Source: Watersipora subatra (taxonomy: Eukaryota; Bryozoa; Gymnolaemata; Cheilostomatida; Watersiporidae). From it: a stretch of 64,000 nt of DNA. The notes beneath the pieces were generated by a model. The model made no database searches and was not told the DNA's origin. It saw only the letters and a list, made by a program, of their open reading frames with translations. Below, piece by piece: positions 45,786 through 57,850 of this stretch; the first letter of the stretch is position 1, and each line of letters begins with the position of its first letter. Location: positions 59,598,228 to 59,662,227 of the forward strand of contig NC_088716.1 of NCBI RefSeq assembly GCF_963576615.1, given 5' to 3'. Position numbers and translations under genes: made by a program.

Positions 45786-46489
45786 CGTAAATAAATCTCA
45801 AAGTTTGTCTTTTGTCGTCCTTGTATCCGGTTTTAGTTATGAAAATCTAGCAATGAAATATTCACAGAGCACTAAAATTGAACTCGTGGCAATTGTAATT
45901 GTAAGTACGTTTGCAGACTTGTGCACCTGACCACAAAGCGAAGCCGTTTTTGTCATTGCGACTATATTATCTACGGTCTACTTATCGTGATTGCAGGTTA
46001 CAAGCTAAATAGATACGTATATATGTTTTATTATTAATTAATACTACCTTTTGTGTTTGCTGTTTCCTTTTAAAACTTTTGGACAACTATTTCAATATCT
46101 ATTACCCATATTTTTAATTTGTAACTTTCAAATGTGCGGCTTCAATTTCAAATGTTCCGTTACAGTGCAACTGTAATGGCGCAATTTCAATCATCAGTTT
46201 TTGGTTATTGCAAATGGCAATAGCTAGAAATTATAAAACTAAAAGTGTTCACTTAAACATTTTCGAGTAGAATATGCCTGTACATTCTCTTTTGGTTTGT
46301 TTAAACAAAGTACCCTCATAGGCTTCACCGATGTATTTATTTTCAATATTTCAATTTTACGTTTGTGCCAGTATTGACTATCAAGAGGTACTAGTATCGT
46401 TGTATTCAAAGTTTTTATGGATAGCTTCTGCAGCAACAGTAACTTTCTTTATAGAAACTTTTTTATGTACTCTTCTTTATTATTAATTC
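45786..46489. other. no gene; partial SINE-like match at the start
   Basis: 45786-45960 has the AAATCTCA...GTTTGTC pattern of SINE family S2. The remainder is AT-rich without a convincing frame. Confidence 0.35.
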
Positions 46490-46935
46490 AACATATTTGT
46501 GGTTTTATTTTGTTTTATCAATTAGGTTTAATTGTATCAGTATTAAATCACTTTTCATTGTAAGCGTTGTAACAAAACAGACTTTATATAGCCATTTCTT
46601 GTTAATTATTTTCCATTTAAATGTCTTTACAGTTTTTTAGTTTGTTTCTTATTTTATTTTAACTGTACAAAACACTTTTCTCATAATATAATGATTGAAA
46701 GTTAGAATGGTAAATGTATAAATTTTCCATAAAAAGACTTTTATAATCCGGATGACGCCGGGCAATCAACTTGTTGATATGTAAATCTCAGTGTCTGTTT
46801 GTCATTCGTGTGTCCAGTTATAGCGATAAAGTAATAGGCATGAATAATTTGCGTCGCTCTAGACTTGAACTTAGAACTTCGAATCAGGCAAATAAGCGTG
46901 ATGATCACTACACTAAACTCTCCCTGCTATACTAA
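46490..46935 (-). repeat. SINE family S2, near full-length
   Basis: On the minus strand the head reads GTTTAGTGTAGTGATCATC and then TCTAAGTTCAAGTC, A- and B-box-like RNA polymerase III promoter elements at tRNA spacing. A body shared with 28120-28190 and a tail shared with 26985-27400 follow. About 445 bp. Confidence 0.6.
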
Positions 46936-47039
46936 AGAATATAATTGTATTGCGAGACAATCGTTATTGCCAATATTGTAGTTTGCAAAACAAAAACTAT
47001 GTCTTGTCTATCTATGGGAGTAGAAAGTTGGCCAGACTC

Positions 47040-49205
47040 AAAAGGTCACTTAAAACCCAACAGATAGGGATGCATATGAGAAACTAAGGAAAAAGCTTAA
47101 TGATTACTTTACACCCAGAAAGAATAAACATCATGTAAAGTACGATTTTCTGAAAATGAGACCACTAGAAGATGAGGCTACAAAGACATATGCTACCCAA
47201 TTGAAAAAAAAAACAGTTGAAACACCATCTAGTAATTTAACGATGCCAATGAATGCATGATCAAGCATTGATTATATAGACGATCAATACCACAACAGTA
47301 ATTCAGAAAACCACCAACAAAGCATGACGCCTAGACCAGATACTTACAGAAGCAGCACAATTAGAAGAAGAAAATCGTTAGTGACCATACAGCAGCATAT
47401 TTCAAAGCAGCCAAAGATGGCTGGGTGGCAGGCTGTTCCAATCATTGGAAAATGGAAAAGGGTTATGACCCGTCTACTTCATCAGCTGTACCATGACAAA
47501 TACCGAAAAGCACTACAATCAAAATGAAAAGAACTCTTAGCTGTCAAATGGTGCATAAAAAAAGTTAGCGTGTACCTATTTAGAGCTCTCCCCTTCACAA
47601 CCGTAATATCGCAAAAATAATTGATAGGCATGTTCAACAAAGGAATTGCAAAAAATACCACCCAAACGGAGAACTGGGTGATGAATAAGCAAGATGTAAA
47701 TTTTGAACTAAAGTTTGAACTGGCAAAAGATGACTAAGAGCTCATGGCTTTTTCATCAAAGAAAGCAATTAGCTCTGGTTCCGTTTTCACTTCTACGAAA
47801 AACATAATGGGTTGCAGAGAACACTTTCACCATCACAGAGAAAATTAAAAAAGTCTCAGAATCAAACAAGACATTTAAGAAGCTGAAGGAGAATAGAAAC
47901 TAGAGAGAAAGCAAAGATCAGCCCAAAATTATATTATATTTCCGACTCTGAAAAGAGCTTTTGATCATTGATGGATGAATTTCCGACAAAACATCATCAT
48001 GATAACTGATTCACCATATGGAAACGTAGTACAAGCGACTCACAAAATGGGGCACACGGAAAGCAACAAGACCAAAAGAGTGTTAAGAGGCCAATATTGG
48101 TTACTAGGCATGTACAAAATGGTAGAACAACAGATTGGACCCTGCTATCCCTGCCAACTGGCTGTCAAGCAACAATGGCAAGAACAGGTGAACCTATCGA
48201 CAATACCAACTAACCCTTGGAACACAATATCAATAGATTTAAAAGGGCCATAGTGGGCTAGACACTACAACTTGGTGATGATTGACAAGATAACAAGATA
48301 TCTGGTTGTGATGCAAATGACCAGAACTATGTTTGAACAGACACAGACAAAATTGCTAGAGGTTCTTGCCACACATGGCAAACCACACAAAATTGAGAGT
48401 GACAGTCACAGGATTTCACTAATTACGGAAAAAATGAGATTCACTCACAATCTAGATATGCCACTACATTTTTGGAGCAATGGCAAAGCAGAGTCCTTAA
48501 TGACTTAAGACTAGTAAACAAAACTGAAAAGATAGTGTGGCTTACGGGAATGAACTCCACAGCCCTAATACAGGAAATGCTGATGGGTTACTGTGCCACC
48601 CTACATCCAGCAACAAACACGTCGCTATACAAAGGAATGGCAACTTGGCCCATCAGGACATAACTCAGAGAGACGCACACCACGGCTGTGGATGAGTTAG
48701 AAAGATGGAAGAAAATGATGTCACTTACAAACAAAATATGGAGAGCACCCAGAAATTAAAAAGAAACGTCAAAGAACACGCACTCAGCACCGGAGATCTT
48801 TCACTGGGCCGACAGACCGCTGGGGAGAAGAGGACTGCTTCATTTAAGTCTATGTTCTTCGAGATAACAAAGATTGAAGGATCCCAGATTTACGGCCAAA
48901 GACTAGCAGGCAAAAAAAGCTGTGTCGCGATGCTAGCTGGTGGAAACCAGCTTCTGAGATCTGTGTCATTAACTCAGCACAAGGAAAAGAGGTGTCTCTT
49001 GCAACCATATCTAATGAGCTAAGTGAAGATGGTCCAACAGATAATGCCACTCCATCACTCACATCTAGTATAAGAAAGATAAAAAACGGAGCACAGTTTT
49101 GTGCTCAACATCACCCAACATCACCCCTAGCGCTGAAGAACTAAACCAGATGAACCTTGATACACCTCCACAACTGGCCCAAACACAAACCAACCATCCT
49201 AATTG
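47040..49205 (+). pseudogene. Ty3/gypsy retrotransposon 4, RT deleted, decayed
   Basis: Gag-like sequence at 47060-47220 (KLNDYFTPRKNKHHVKYDFL); RNase H remnant at 47490-47700 (TNTEKHYNQNEK, then LLAVKWCIKKVSVYLF in another frame); integrase zinc domain at 48020-48180 (HTESNKTKRVLRGQYWLLGM, CYPCQ); core at 48195-48500 (NPWNTISIDLKGP, LVMIDKITRYLVV, LATHGKPHKIESD). The C-terminal part runs to about 49205. Protease and most of reverse transcriptase are missing between gag and RNase H, an internal deletion. Several frameshifts. Confidence 0.7.
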
Positions 49206-50475
49206 ACCACGGAGACCAAGGCAGTTACTGGTAAGATGCAGAATCGACTAATTTATGCATTGAGTCTTAAAAAGATGTACGATTGCATCAGTTTTGAGTG
49301 AAGACAAGTTTTATTTGAACAACTGTTATTTTGTGTGATTCATATTCATAGTACATTTACTGTTATCACAGCAAACATCTTATAATGTTTTTCTTGGTTT
49401 TTTTTGGTATCTGGTTTGTGGCCTTATTGACTATTAGAGAATATACACTGTTAACACAAAATCAGACAATAAATTTTGATCATTTCTACAAAGAGTAATA
49501 TAGACATATTACCTGATACTGTTTATGAGCTGCTTTAAACCTTGAATGAATGTGTAGCAGATACCCCTTGCAATACCGCATATTTACCTAGTATAAACAT
49601 ACATACAACTTAACATAGTCACTAGGTAATATGCATATTCCTACACTTTATAACAGAGTTACTAATTAATATACATGTATATACACCTTCACAAAAAAAT
49701 TATGAGCTAATATACATGTACATGCACCTTAACGTAGAAGTGGTACACTTCTGAAAGTGGTACACATACACTTTAACATAGAGTTACTAGTTTATATACA
49801 TGTACATATGAGGAACCTAGAAATTCTAGATGCAGATAAACCATTGTGAACCAGACAGAAGTTGTGGTGCTAGACAATAAAAGCCCCCAACACACAACCA
49901 TCTCTGAATGGCACTATTTGCCCCTTTAAACTGATTAGTGTAGGAAATCTTAAGTATGTACCATAATCTTCACGGACTGTGTCAGATGTCTTCTATTTGG
50001 CTTTATCAAAGTTGGAAATTTGCACTATTTGAAGTCATTGTATTTAAATAAAAGCTGGTTTTTCCTTATCAAAGCTGGTCACCTTAAAGATGTAGTTGCG
50101 TCAAAAATGAAATTAGGACCCATAAAAGGCTAAAACATCAGCTACAATTTGATGCCATTTTTGTCTTTGTAGACCAACCCTGTCCAGAGATATATGCGTT
50201 TGAATGAGGTCCTCTTTTAAAAAGCTCACGTTCCAGCGGGTGCCAATTTCGTGACGTCACTAGCTTGTTTTCTGAAACGAAACCACGAGCGATAAATATG
50301 AGGTCGCTTCGTTAGCCAATCACGATCGCGAAATTTTTATATAGACCGTAATAAATGTTATCACTCGTAAAACGCGTTGTCTGTGATCTCGAAGATTCTC
50401 ATCGCTAGAGAATTCATGCTCATCGTTACTGATTCAACGCGTTTCAACAATTACTAAGTTATACATAGTTTTAAA
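49206..50475. other. no gene; degenerate short repeats
   Basis: 49440-49510 matches intron 1 of unit A (37395-37450). 49590-49810 has loosely repeated ACATGTACAT and CTTAACATAG motifs. 50100-50470 may be the 5' leader of the next gene; it holds GTGACGTCAC (about 50252-50261), a CRE-like palindrome. Confidence 0.35.
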
Positions 50476-51235
50476 ATGGCTTCAAGTTCGAGCGACCGCT
50501 ACTCAGAGTTATCTGAGCAACGTTTAGTAAAAGATTAGAGTAGACAGCCTATGGCCAAAGCTGACAGGCGTCAGCAGCGTTTTGCTGCAGAAGAAGACAG
50601 AATGGAGGTAAATTAACTTTGAGTCTTCTATACTTTAGTAAATGTAATATTTTTTATAGTCATAAATACATATACTAATTAATAAAATGATAATTCTTTG
50701 CTATCTCCAATCATCGTTTCATAGCTTATCTGCCGTTTTACCTAGCTATAATATTTTTTTCGAATTTTCTTTGGTAAATTAGAGTCATGATTACAAATTA
50801 TTTTCACACGTAAGAAGTGGGTAAAATCGATTGATCATTGCAAATCTTTAATTTCCAGAACTAAAGCTTCGAATCGTTGGCTTGGCGTACTTGTGCCTTT
50901 ATTAAATGTTTATTCGTTTTTAAAATTACACTCGCAATCTATTTAACTCCCAATTTGGAAGCTGTCAATAGATACGCTTTAGAATGACATATCTATGAAT
51001 GACATATTTATTGCATCTACTTTGTTTACATTTACTTGTTTTACTGATTACAGAATGTTTATGTCGTCCCACCAGCCGAAGAAGCTTTGTCAGTGTGGAA
51101 ACTGCTATAAAGGAGAAAGCAAGACTTGAATGCGTGCTGGATGATGTTTTGTTTGAGTTTGTTGCAGTAGATGAATTTGTCTTATTGTATCAGCTAATAC
51201 TATGTGAGTGGCCACGACTTGATGAATATTTTTAA
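50476..51235 (+). pseudogene. fragment resembling P2X7-C-terminal-like invertebrate proteins
   Basis: Exon 1 (50476-50607) reads MASSSSDRYSELSEQRLVKD, stop, then an in-frame continuation rich in Arg, Gln and Glu to a GTAAAT donor. A second block after TTACAG (51053) contains KKLCQCGNCYKG in one frame and LECVLDDVLFEFVAVDEFVL in another, ending at 51235. A Cys-x-Cys-Gly-x-Cys motif followed by EC...FE.V...VL is the pattern I associate with P2X7 cytoplasmic-domain-like proteins that are multicopy in marine invertebrates. With a stop and a frameshift it is broken. The family assignment is tentative. Confidence 0.35.
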
Positions 51236-51239
51236 TAAA

Positions 51240-52729
51240 AGCTTTATGCCGAGATGAAAATATTTTTGCTTGTAAAAATTATATAATAAAATAATATTGT
51301 TGAAGATAATGCAAAACATGATTTGCAGAATATTGTAGTGAATCGGATATGGTATATGGGTGTCCGCAGAACTGGAGAATGTGAGTTCAAATCCAGTTTG
51401 CAGCAGACTTCTCATCCTTAAAACTCTATCCCTGTCTATATTCTTTTCAAAGAGGTGGCTTGCTAGTAGTAAGAAACTAGTACGTAGGCAATAGGTAATA
51501 GGCGACATAATGTGGGCGGGGCTTATGGGAGGCTGTATATCGTTTATATGGGTAGCTGCAGAACTGTGCTGATACAAAGACCGCGTTCTACATAAAGTGA
51601 CTAGACAGAATTACCGTAGACCGGTAGAACTGGTAGTCGGTACCCAAATGTTTACACAACATTTGGAGAAAGTGAGTAGAACAAATTTTCAATTTTCGTT
51701 ATTTGAGGCCTTTTAAACATTCATAATAATGCATCTGTAGCAGGATTTAAAATTTTATTCTAGCCAACACGAGCAAATACAAAATAAGATATATGCCAAT
51801 AGAGCCGCGTAAGACTAGACTTTTATCGCAAATAGCCGATGTGAATACGAGAGATAGAGAGAGGTTGCCAAACGCGTGACATCATTTTTGGCGAGGCTGG
51901 GCACGTTTTTGTGGCCTGAGCGTTTTTACGGTGATCAGATTTTTTCGGTTTTAATCTTCAAATATCTTGGCAATGCGATCGCGTAACACAACAAACAACA
52001 TATCAACTGATAGAGAAAAAAAAATGCTTTCTTTTAAGATCAACTTGAATTTTGACGCAACTACATCTTTAACAGAACTCCACAATAGGCTGGTTGACAC
52101 AGGTGACTCTACCCTTACCTACAAGGTAATGTTTAAGTCACAATGGAGGCGGTTCACACTAAAAATGTGAAACCAGTTGCTAAGTGTTAACAAAAATGAT
52201 GCATAACAGAAATAAAAGTGTTTTTGTTACATTCTTCCTCTTGCCTGGCCAATGTTAAAAGTAAATACTCACGGAAGAATTGAACTGTATCCAATAAAAA
52301 TCGAGCTTTCAAGTAAAGTGACCTTACACCCTTTCGGTTTGATCCAGTCTTATTTTGACCAGCCTTATGATCCAGTTCTTATTATAGTAAAGATTTAGAC
52401 TAGTTTAAGTTACTCTAATTCATTAGGTAAAGAAACTTAGCCAATTAAAAATAATTTTTCTATGCAAAAACATCTTTTATTACTAGTGCACTGTCGAGCA
52501 TTCAACTAGTAGAATGTATAATTCTAAAAGCATTGCTTGTTTGGGAAAAAGCCAGTTTAACAATATAACTTGAGGTTTACAGCATCCATGAAAAAGCCTC
52601 AGGTGAAGCTACTGCTCTAGCTCAATCTCTAGATCAAAATTAATGCATTGATTCCCTTTAGCTCATTACTGCAGCAACAATGAGTGTTTATATTTGGCCA
52701 CCATTTTTTGTGGACATAATTCAAGCTCT
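51240..52729. other. no gene; possible degenerate SINE
   Basis: Around 51340-51420 there is a B-box-like GAGTTCAAATCCAG. No other feature was seen; the open frames are short. Confidence 0.3.
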
Positions 52730-52949
52730 ATTAACTTGTATTGGAGAGTTTAGCAAACACAAAAGTCTTGCTCTAGTTTTAATGAATGCTGGCTATTTTT
52801 ATCATTAGACTATATAGCAAGACGTGTTGCTTGTTATACAAGCGTCTCATTTTACACTAGCAACCTCACAATGCTAACTACAAGCCAGGGTTTCCAGTGT
52901 CTTAGCTTAGCAACTATTATGACTACAAGCTGAGATCAAATGGTGCTTT
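52730..52949 (+). repeat. dispersed repeat, intact copy
   Basis: Matches 14190-14290 plus 15640-15715 without the foldback element found between them there. The right edge runs into duplicated unit B. Confidence 0.5.
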
Positions 52950-53544
52950 AGTTTGTTGTGTTGACTTTAGTACCCAGGAATTCAAAAGATTATGAGGCGA
53001 CAATCAATAGGACACACTGCTGACAAGCTTTATGCTGACTTGTGTAGTTTTCTTTCAGTTTCACAAAATCTGTATTTATACAGTCACTAGATATCCATGG
53101 AGTTCTCTGCCAACCACTTACTTTGTTCAAATATTTAAAAGAGATACTTATTGTAATAGTCGGCATTCCTTCACTAATTACAGATAGGTTTCCATACAAT
53201 CCAGCAAAATGATGGTGAACTACTAAATTTTATAAGTTGTAGTTTATAGCCAGACACTACCCAATGCATGTACAGAAATTAACAACCTGTCAAGCACATG
53301 TGACATTGGGGCTGACTTATTATAGTTGCTTATCGCTATCAATTTATAATGTACCTTAACAATTTTTTTAGGTAGTTTAGATTAACAATCCGGTTTTACA
53401 GTTTTGATTTAAAAATGCAATTAAATTAAAATAATTTCTGGGAAGGCCTTCTGATAAAAAGATCATGATGGAATTTACAGCCTTCATTTCTAAACACAAA
53501 CCAAATGTCACACCACAATTATTATTGTTTTATAGAATGAAGTG

Positions 53545-54017
53545 TTCTTTAAACCAGTTCTCTATAAGATACACATCATAAGAGAAGCAGTTCATAGTTT
53601 AACATTCTTACATACATTGAAGGATGCAGAACTAATCTTTGTTAAGTGGTAACATGGAGGGTTCTTTAAACCAGTTCTCTTTAAGCTACACATCATAAGA
53701 GAAGCAGTTCATAGTTTAAACATTCTTACATACATTGAAGGATGCAGAACCAATCTTTGTTAAGTGGTAACATGGAGGGTTCTTTAAACCAGTTCTCTAT
53801 AAGATACACATCATAAGAGAAGCAGTTCATAGTTTAAACATTCTTACAAACATTGAAGGATGCAGAACTAATCTTTGTTAATTGGTAACATAGAGGTGTC
53901 TTTAAACCAGCTCTCTTTGAGATACACATCATAAAAGAAACAGTTTATAGTTTAAACATTCTTACATACATTGAAGGATGCAGAATCAATCTTTGTTAAG
54001 TGGTAACATGGAGGTGT
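53545..54017. repeat. 118-bp tandem repeat, 4 units
   Basis: Units begin TTCTTTAAACCAG at about 53545, 53662 and 53780, with a diverged start near 53898, and each contains GAAGCAGTTCATAGTTTAA and GAAGGATGCAGAA. Absent from unit A. Confidence 0.9.
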
Positions 54018-54844
54018 CATGAAAGCAACAAATTCAACTGATTATCTTTGATCAAATATTTTTCTTTTATTCTTGTCGATAATGCAAATGTGTGACACAA
54101 AACATGCACTTTTGTCTACCCAGAGGTCGGGAAAAAACAGTTTTGTTTTTATGTAGACATTGAAAATAGATTGATACAATTATATGCAATCAGCGGTGTT
54201 ACAGGTCTGCAACGTCGTAACTAACTCTATGATGCTCTTTCTTTCTGTCAAAACATAAATGACTACAAAAGGTGGTCAAAGCCTAAATTCATTTTTCATT
54301 ACAATGCTTTCTGTTTAACATTTAATATTTATTTCGTTTCATATTGTTTACTGGTAAAACCTTTGGTTTTCCTTGTCATCTCCCTTTGATCTTTGATGGT
54401 GAAGATTGTTTTGGATTGTCAGCCAGAGTGTTCACATTTCCAATTACATTTGCTTATAGCTAAAACAAACATAAGGTAGTTTACAGAGATTGTTTTAAGC
54501 TTTAATACTATGTACTGACATACTAAAATACTGCTAGCTTTAGTAAACTATTTAGGAAACTTTAGACTTGAGAAAGGAGTTAATGGCAGCTGTCAGATTT
54601 AAACTTTTAGAATCCATTCAATAGGTTTGAAAAGATGATTCCTAGTGTTACACTCATGAGATATCTTAGCCCCACCATTTATTTTTGAGTCAGGTAACCA
54701 GGCATTGTGCTGGCTGCTTGAGAAGTAGACATACGTTCACAGAAAAAAGATTATGGTAGCTGAAACCATAGCCAAGGAAAGATTGCGTGGTCGAGGCCTA
54801 CTAATTTTTTGTATGTTTCTAGGTTAAGCGAGTATTAATTTATT

Positions 54845-55560
54845 ATGGCTAACAACAATGCTATCAAAGAAGCTATCCAGGACTTGAAGAGTGGTCTAGG
54901 CCCGCGGTCACATATTTGCAGTTGTGAAGGATTTCGGGACCTCCTTCGTATGTTTTCAGATGAACCACTACGCCGAGTGCAACCGTTGATAGTGCATGGT
55001 AACATTGCTGGAATATTATCGGTCTTTTTGAAAAACTACAATCTACAACCTGACTACAAACCAACTTCAATATACGAGTTTGTGACTAGCAAGTTGAGCC
55101 GTTGGAGTGAGAATAATGAAATTCCTGCCACTATGGAAGCAGTTAGTCCGCTAGTGAAACTAACTGTTGAAGTTTGGTTTTTGCGTCATTTCAAAGAACA
55201 CGGCCAAGTAAGAGATTACCAAAATGAGATTTTTAGCAGGTGCTTTGATAGCTTGGATGAACATAACAAAATATTTGGTATCATAACTGAAGAAAAAGAG
55301 AAAAAGAAGACAAACTTTTAAGAGCAATTATCAAAGTAGTTGAAGGAGGAGATGAACTAAAGCTCTTGTCAAACATAGAATTTGCTCACAAGTTTACTCG
55401 ATACAAACTAACTCCAGGCGTTTGGGATGTTTCAGATGTGCATTCAACAGATTTTCACATCATTCCAACTTCTTCCAAGTTCCTGAAAATGTATGAAATG
55501 CATTTTTACACACAAAAGTTCTATGATGATGATGATAGTAAAAAGCGGCAAACGTATTAA
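54845..55560 (+). pseudogene. caspase-like gene copy B, exon 1
   Basis: Begins MANNNAIKEAIQDLKSGLGP, clearly paralogous to exon 1 of the intact gene. The frame breaks at about 55316 (after EEKEKKKTNF) and resumes in another frame at 55366 (IEFAHKFTRYKLTPGVWD). The donor CGGC|GTGAGT of copy A is CGGC|AAACGT here, so splicing to exon 2 is lost. These are independent inactivating changes. Confidence 0.85.
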
Positions 55561-56590
55561 ACTTGAGTAAACAATTTTATCTTATGCATGTAAGGAAAGA
55601 TTTTACTAGTGAGCAATTTTGAACCAGATTTGCTAGCTCACATCAAATGCTGCAAAATACAATGTTTAAACAGTGAATCAAAGCCACACTGACTGCCTTA
55701 GTGATACACGCAAACATTCTATTGTGATGGTTCATAGCGAGTAATCTCATTCCACATATCTATGCCAGAATGCTTAGCTTTTTCAGTGATTACAGTTTCT
55801 ATTTACAATAACTATACAACTAACTTTGTGGTAATAAAGCTAATTTATAATCAAACATGTAGATGAAAGTCGAATGTTTAAGAACTAAGTTCTATTTTTA
55901 GTGGCAGCTCTCAATAGAACTCTTCTGGTCCATATGGCAATTTATATTTTGTTTAAATAAACCAGTAAATTACTTGCTAAATTTTGTTAAAACCCTCTCA
56001 ATACTTTGGCCATTGAGTAAATTGTTTTGAAGGGCAGCAACACAAACACACGCGCGCACGCAGGCACGCACGCAGACACAGAGAATCATGTAACCATGTA
56101 AACAATATTGAGCTGGATATCCTAGACTTACATGTATTTTTAACAATCTGCCATGCCTGATTATACTTGAAATGCAGAATTGTCTGCCTATTTTCATGTA
56201 TGGCTGTATTAAAAATTAAAAAAGTACTCAAAAACCAATAAAATTAGCTAAAATAGAATTACAAAGCTTATTTTTGTTGAATCATAATCTGTATGTAACA
56301 ACTCTACTTTCTCACTTTTCTTTGAAATTAAAAATGCATTCAACTTCTATTAACTGAAAAATGCTTTTTGTAAGCATCAGTATAAAACTTGAAATTGTAA
56401 CATTTTTTCGGACTAACATCAAAACCATGTGAACAGAGTGCCAAATGTTTGAGAGCTGTTTTCTATTACATAAAGTGGGTCTTTTATATAATATATTTTA
56501 GCAAACAATAACGAAAACCAAGCTGCTAGCTTCAAGAGGTCTGCAAACATATTTTAAAGCCTGTGAAGAACTTTTCTTTTGATGATGTAA

Positions 56591-56860
56591 ACTTGCAATA
56601 CAGCAGTCACATCTTGTAATACAGCAGTCACATCTTGTAATACAGCAGTCACATCTTGTATTACAGCAGTCAAATCTTGTAACACATCAGTCACATCTTG
56701 TAATACAGCAGTCACATCTTGTAATACAGCAGTCACATCCAAATTACTTGTGATACAGCAGTCACATCCAAATTACTTGTAATACAGCAGTCACATCTTG
56801 TAATACAGCAGTCACATCCAAATTACTTGTTATACAGCAGTCCCATCCAAATTACTTCAA
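56591..56860. repeat. 21-bp tandem repeat
   Basis: About ten copies of a TGTAATACAGCAGTCACATC-type unit, some extended by CCAAATTACT. Unit A has only the single-copy ancestor at 38090-38140. The minus frame reads DVTAVLQ repeats and is an artefact. Confidence 0.85.
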
Positions 56861-56918
56861 AAATGTCTCGCATGTAAACCCAGTTTTGAAAATTACCAAT
56901 TTTAATCAAAAATCTTAG

Positions 56919-57215
56919 ACTCAGCAGTTGCTGAAGCCAGATATCTTCGTGTAGCTTTGAAAAAGCAATTTGGTTTTGTGCTGAGAGGACCTGATTGTGA
57001 GAACGAATTCGACCCTGTTGAGGCATCTTTTGATCAGCTTGAAGACTGGCTAAAGCTGGAACAAAAGAAAGATCTAGGATCAGCCCTCACTTATGATCAT
57101 TAGCTTTGCTCTTCATGGAACTCTAGGATAAATTGATTTTTTTAACAGACAACAGAGGAGAGTGCTTGATATTGTAAAGCTGATTGATGATGAGTCGCAT
57201 GAGATGACAGCTAAG
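56919..57215 (+). pseudogene. caspase-like gene copy B, exon 2
   Basis: Paralogue of 38186-38481 with the same splice sites. One extra base near 57055-57065 shifts the frame after FDQLEDWLKLEQKK, and the GYI codon of copy A is a TAA stop (57129-57131). No exon 3 follows, because the unit is cut by retrotransposon 5. Confidence 0.85.
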
Positions 57216-57289
57216 GTGAGACCTTCCAGTTTATATATTGTTGAATTAGAGAATGCTTGAGCTTTTGTTATCCATTAGTAAAGTATATT

Positions 57290-57590
57290 CCTGTACATAC
57301 TGGTATACACACTGGTATACATACTGGTCTATGTACTGGTGCACATAATAGTGTACATATTGGTTTATATACTGGTATATATACCGGTGTACATGCTGGT
57401 GTGCATATGTATGACAGGTTGGAGGCTATTGCACATTTAATGAGACGCACTAGTATACACACCCAAAAACATAGTGGTATGCTGGTATACACTCTGGTAT
57501 AGAGACTGGTATACATAGTGGTGTACATAGAGGTATATATGCTGAAGCACATACCGGTGTACAGTTCTATGAAATATCTCTGGCTTTTAT
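57290..57590. repeat. 12-bp minisatellite, unit B version
   Basis: Short, interrupted array of ACTGGTATACAT-like units, homologous to that in intron 2 of unit A but far smaller. Confidence 0.7.
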
Positions 57591-57640
57591 ACTATTAAAA
57601 TCTATGATATCGTAAAAGAGAAATTTGGGGTAATGCTATA

Positions 57641-57850
57641 TGTAAAGAAACCGACCGAGTTCCTCTACTCACTCTATCAGGAAATAATTCACTCGGGGTG
57701 ATGTGCATTTCACAGTAAATATATATGTATGCAAGAGTACAGCTCAAAATGCAATAAACATACAGTAAACTGCATAATGGGAGACTTTCAGGTGCTCTGC
57801 TGTTAGTCGTATATGCGGTGTCTTTTATAGCTTCGGATGGTAGCAAGGTG
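57641..57850 (-). repeat. candidate 3' LTR sequence of retrotransposon 5
   Basis: Homology to unit A stops exactly at 57641, where the minus strand ends ...CTTTACA. TATAAAAG (minus strand, 57829-57822) could be the LTR promoter. The other LTR end was not found, so the length is open. Confidence 0.4.

Larger units (their letters stand above)
52950..57641 (+). repeat. segmental duplication, unit B
   Basis: Direct paralogue of unit A, about 75-90% alike by region. It keeps the empty Harbinger site, has its own tandem repeats (53545-54017, 56591-56860) and ends exactly where retrotransposon 5 begins (GGGTAATGCTAT|TGTAAAG). Confidence 0.85.

Noticed and set aside
56554..56742. DVTAVLQ repeat frame on the minus strand
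   Set aside because: Translation of the 21-bp tandem repeat within a decayed intron.
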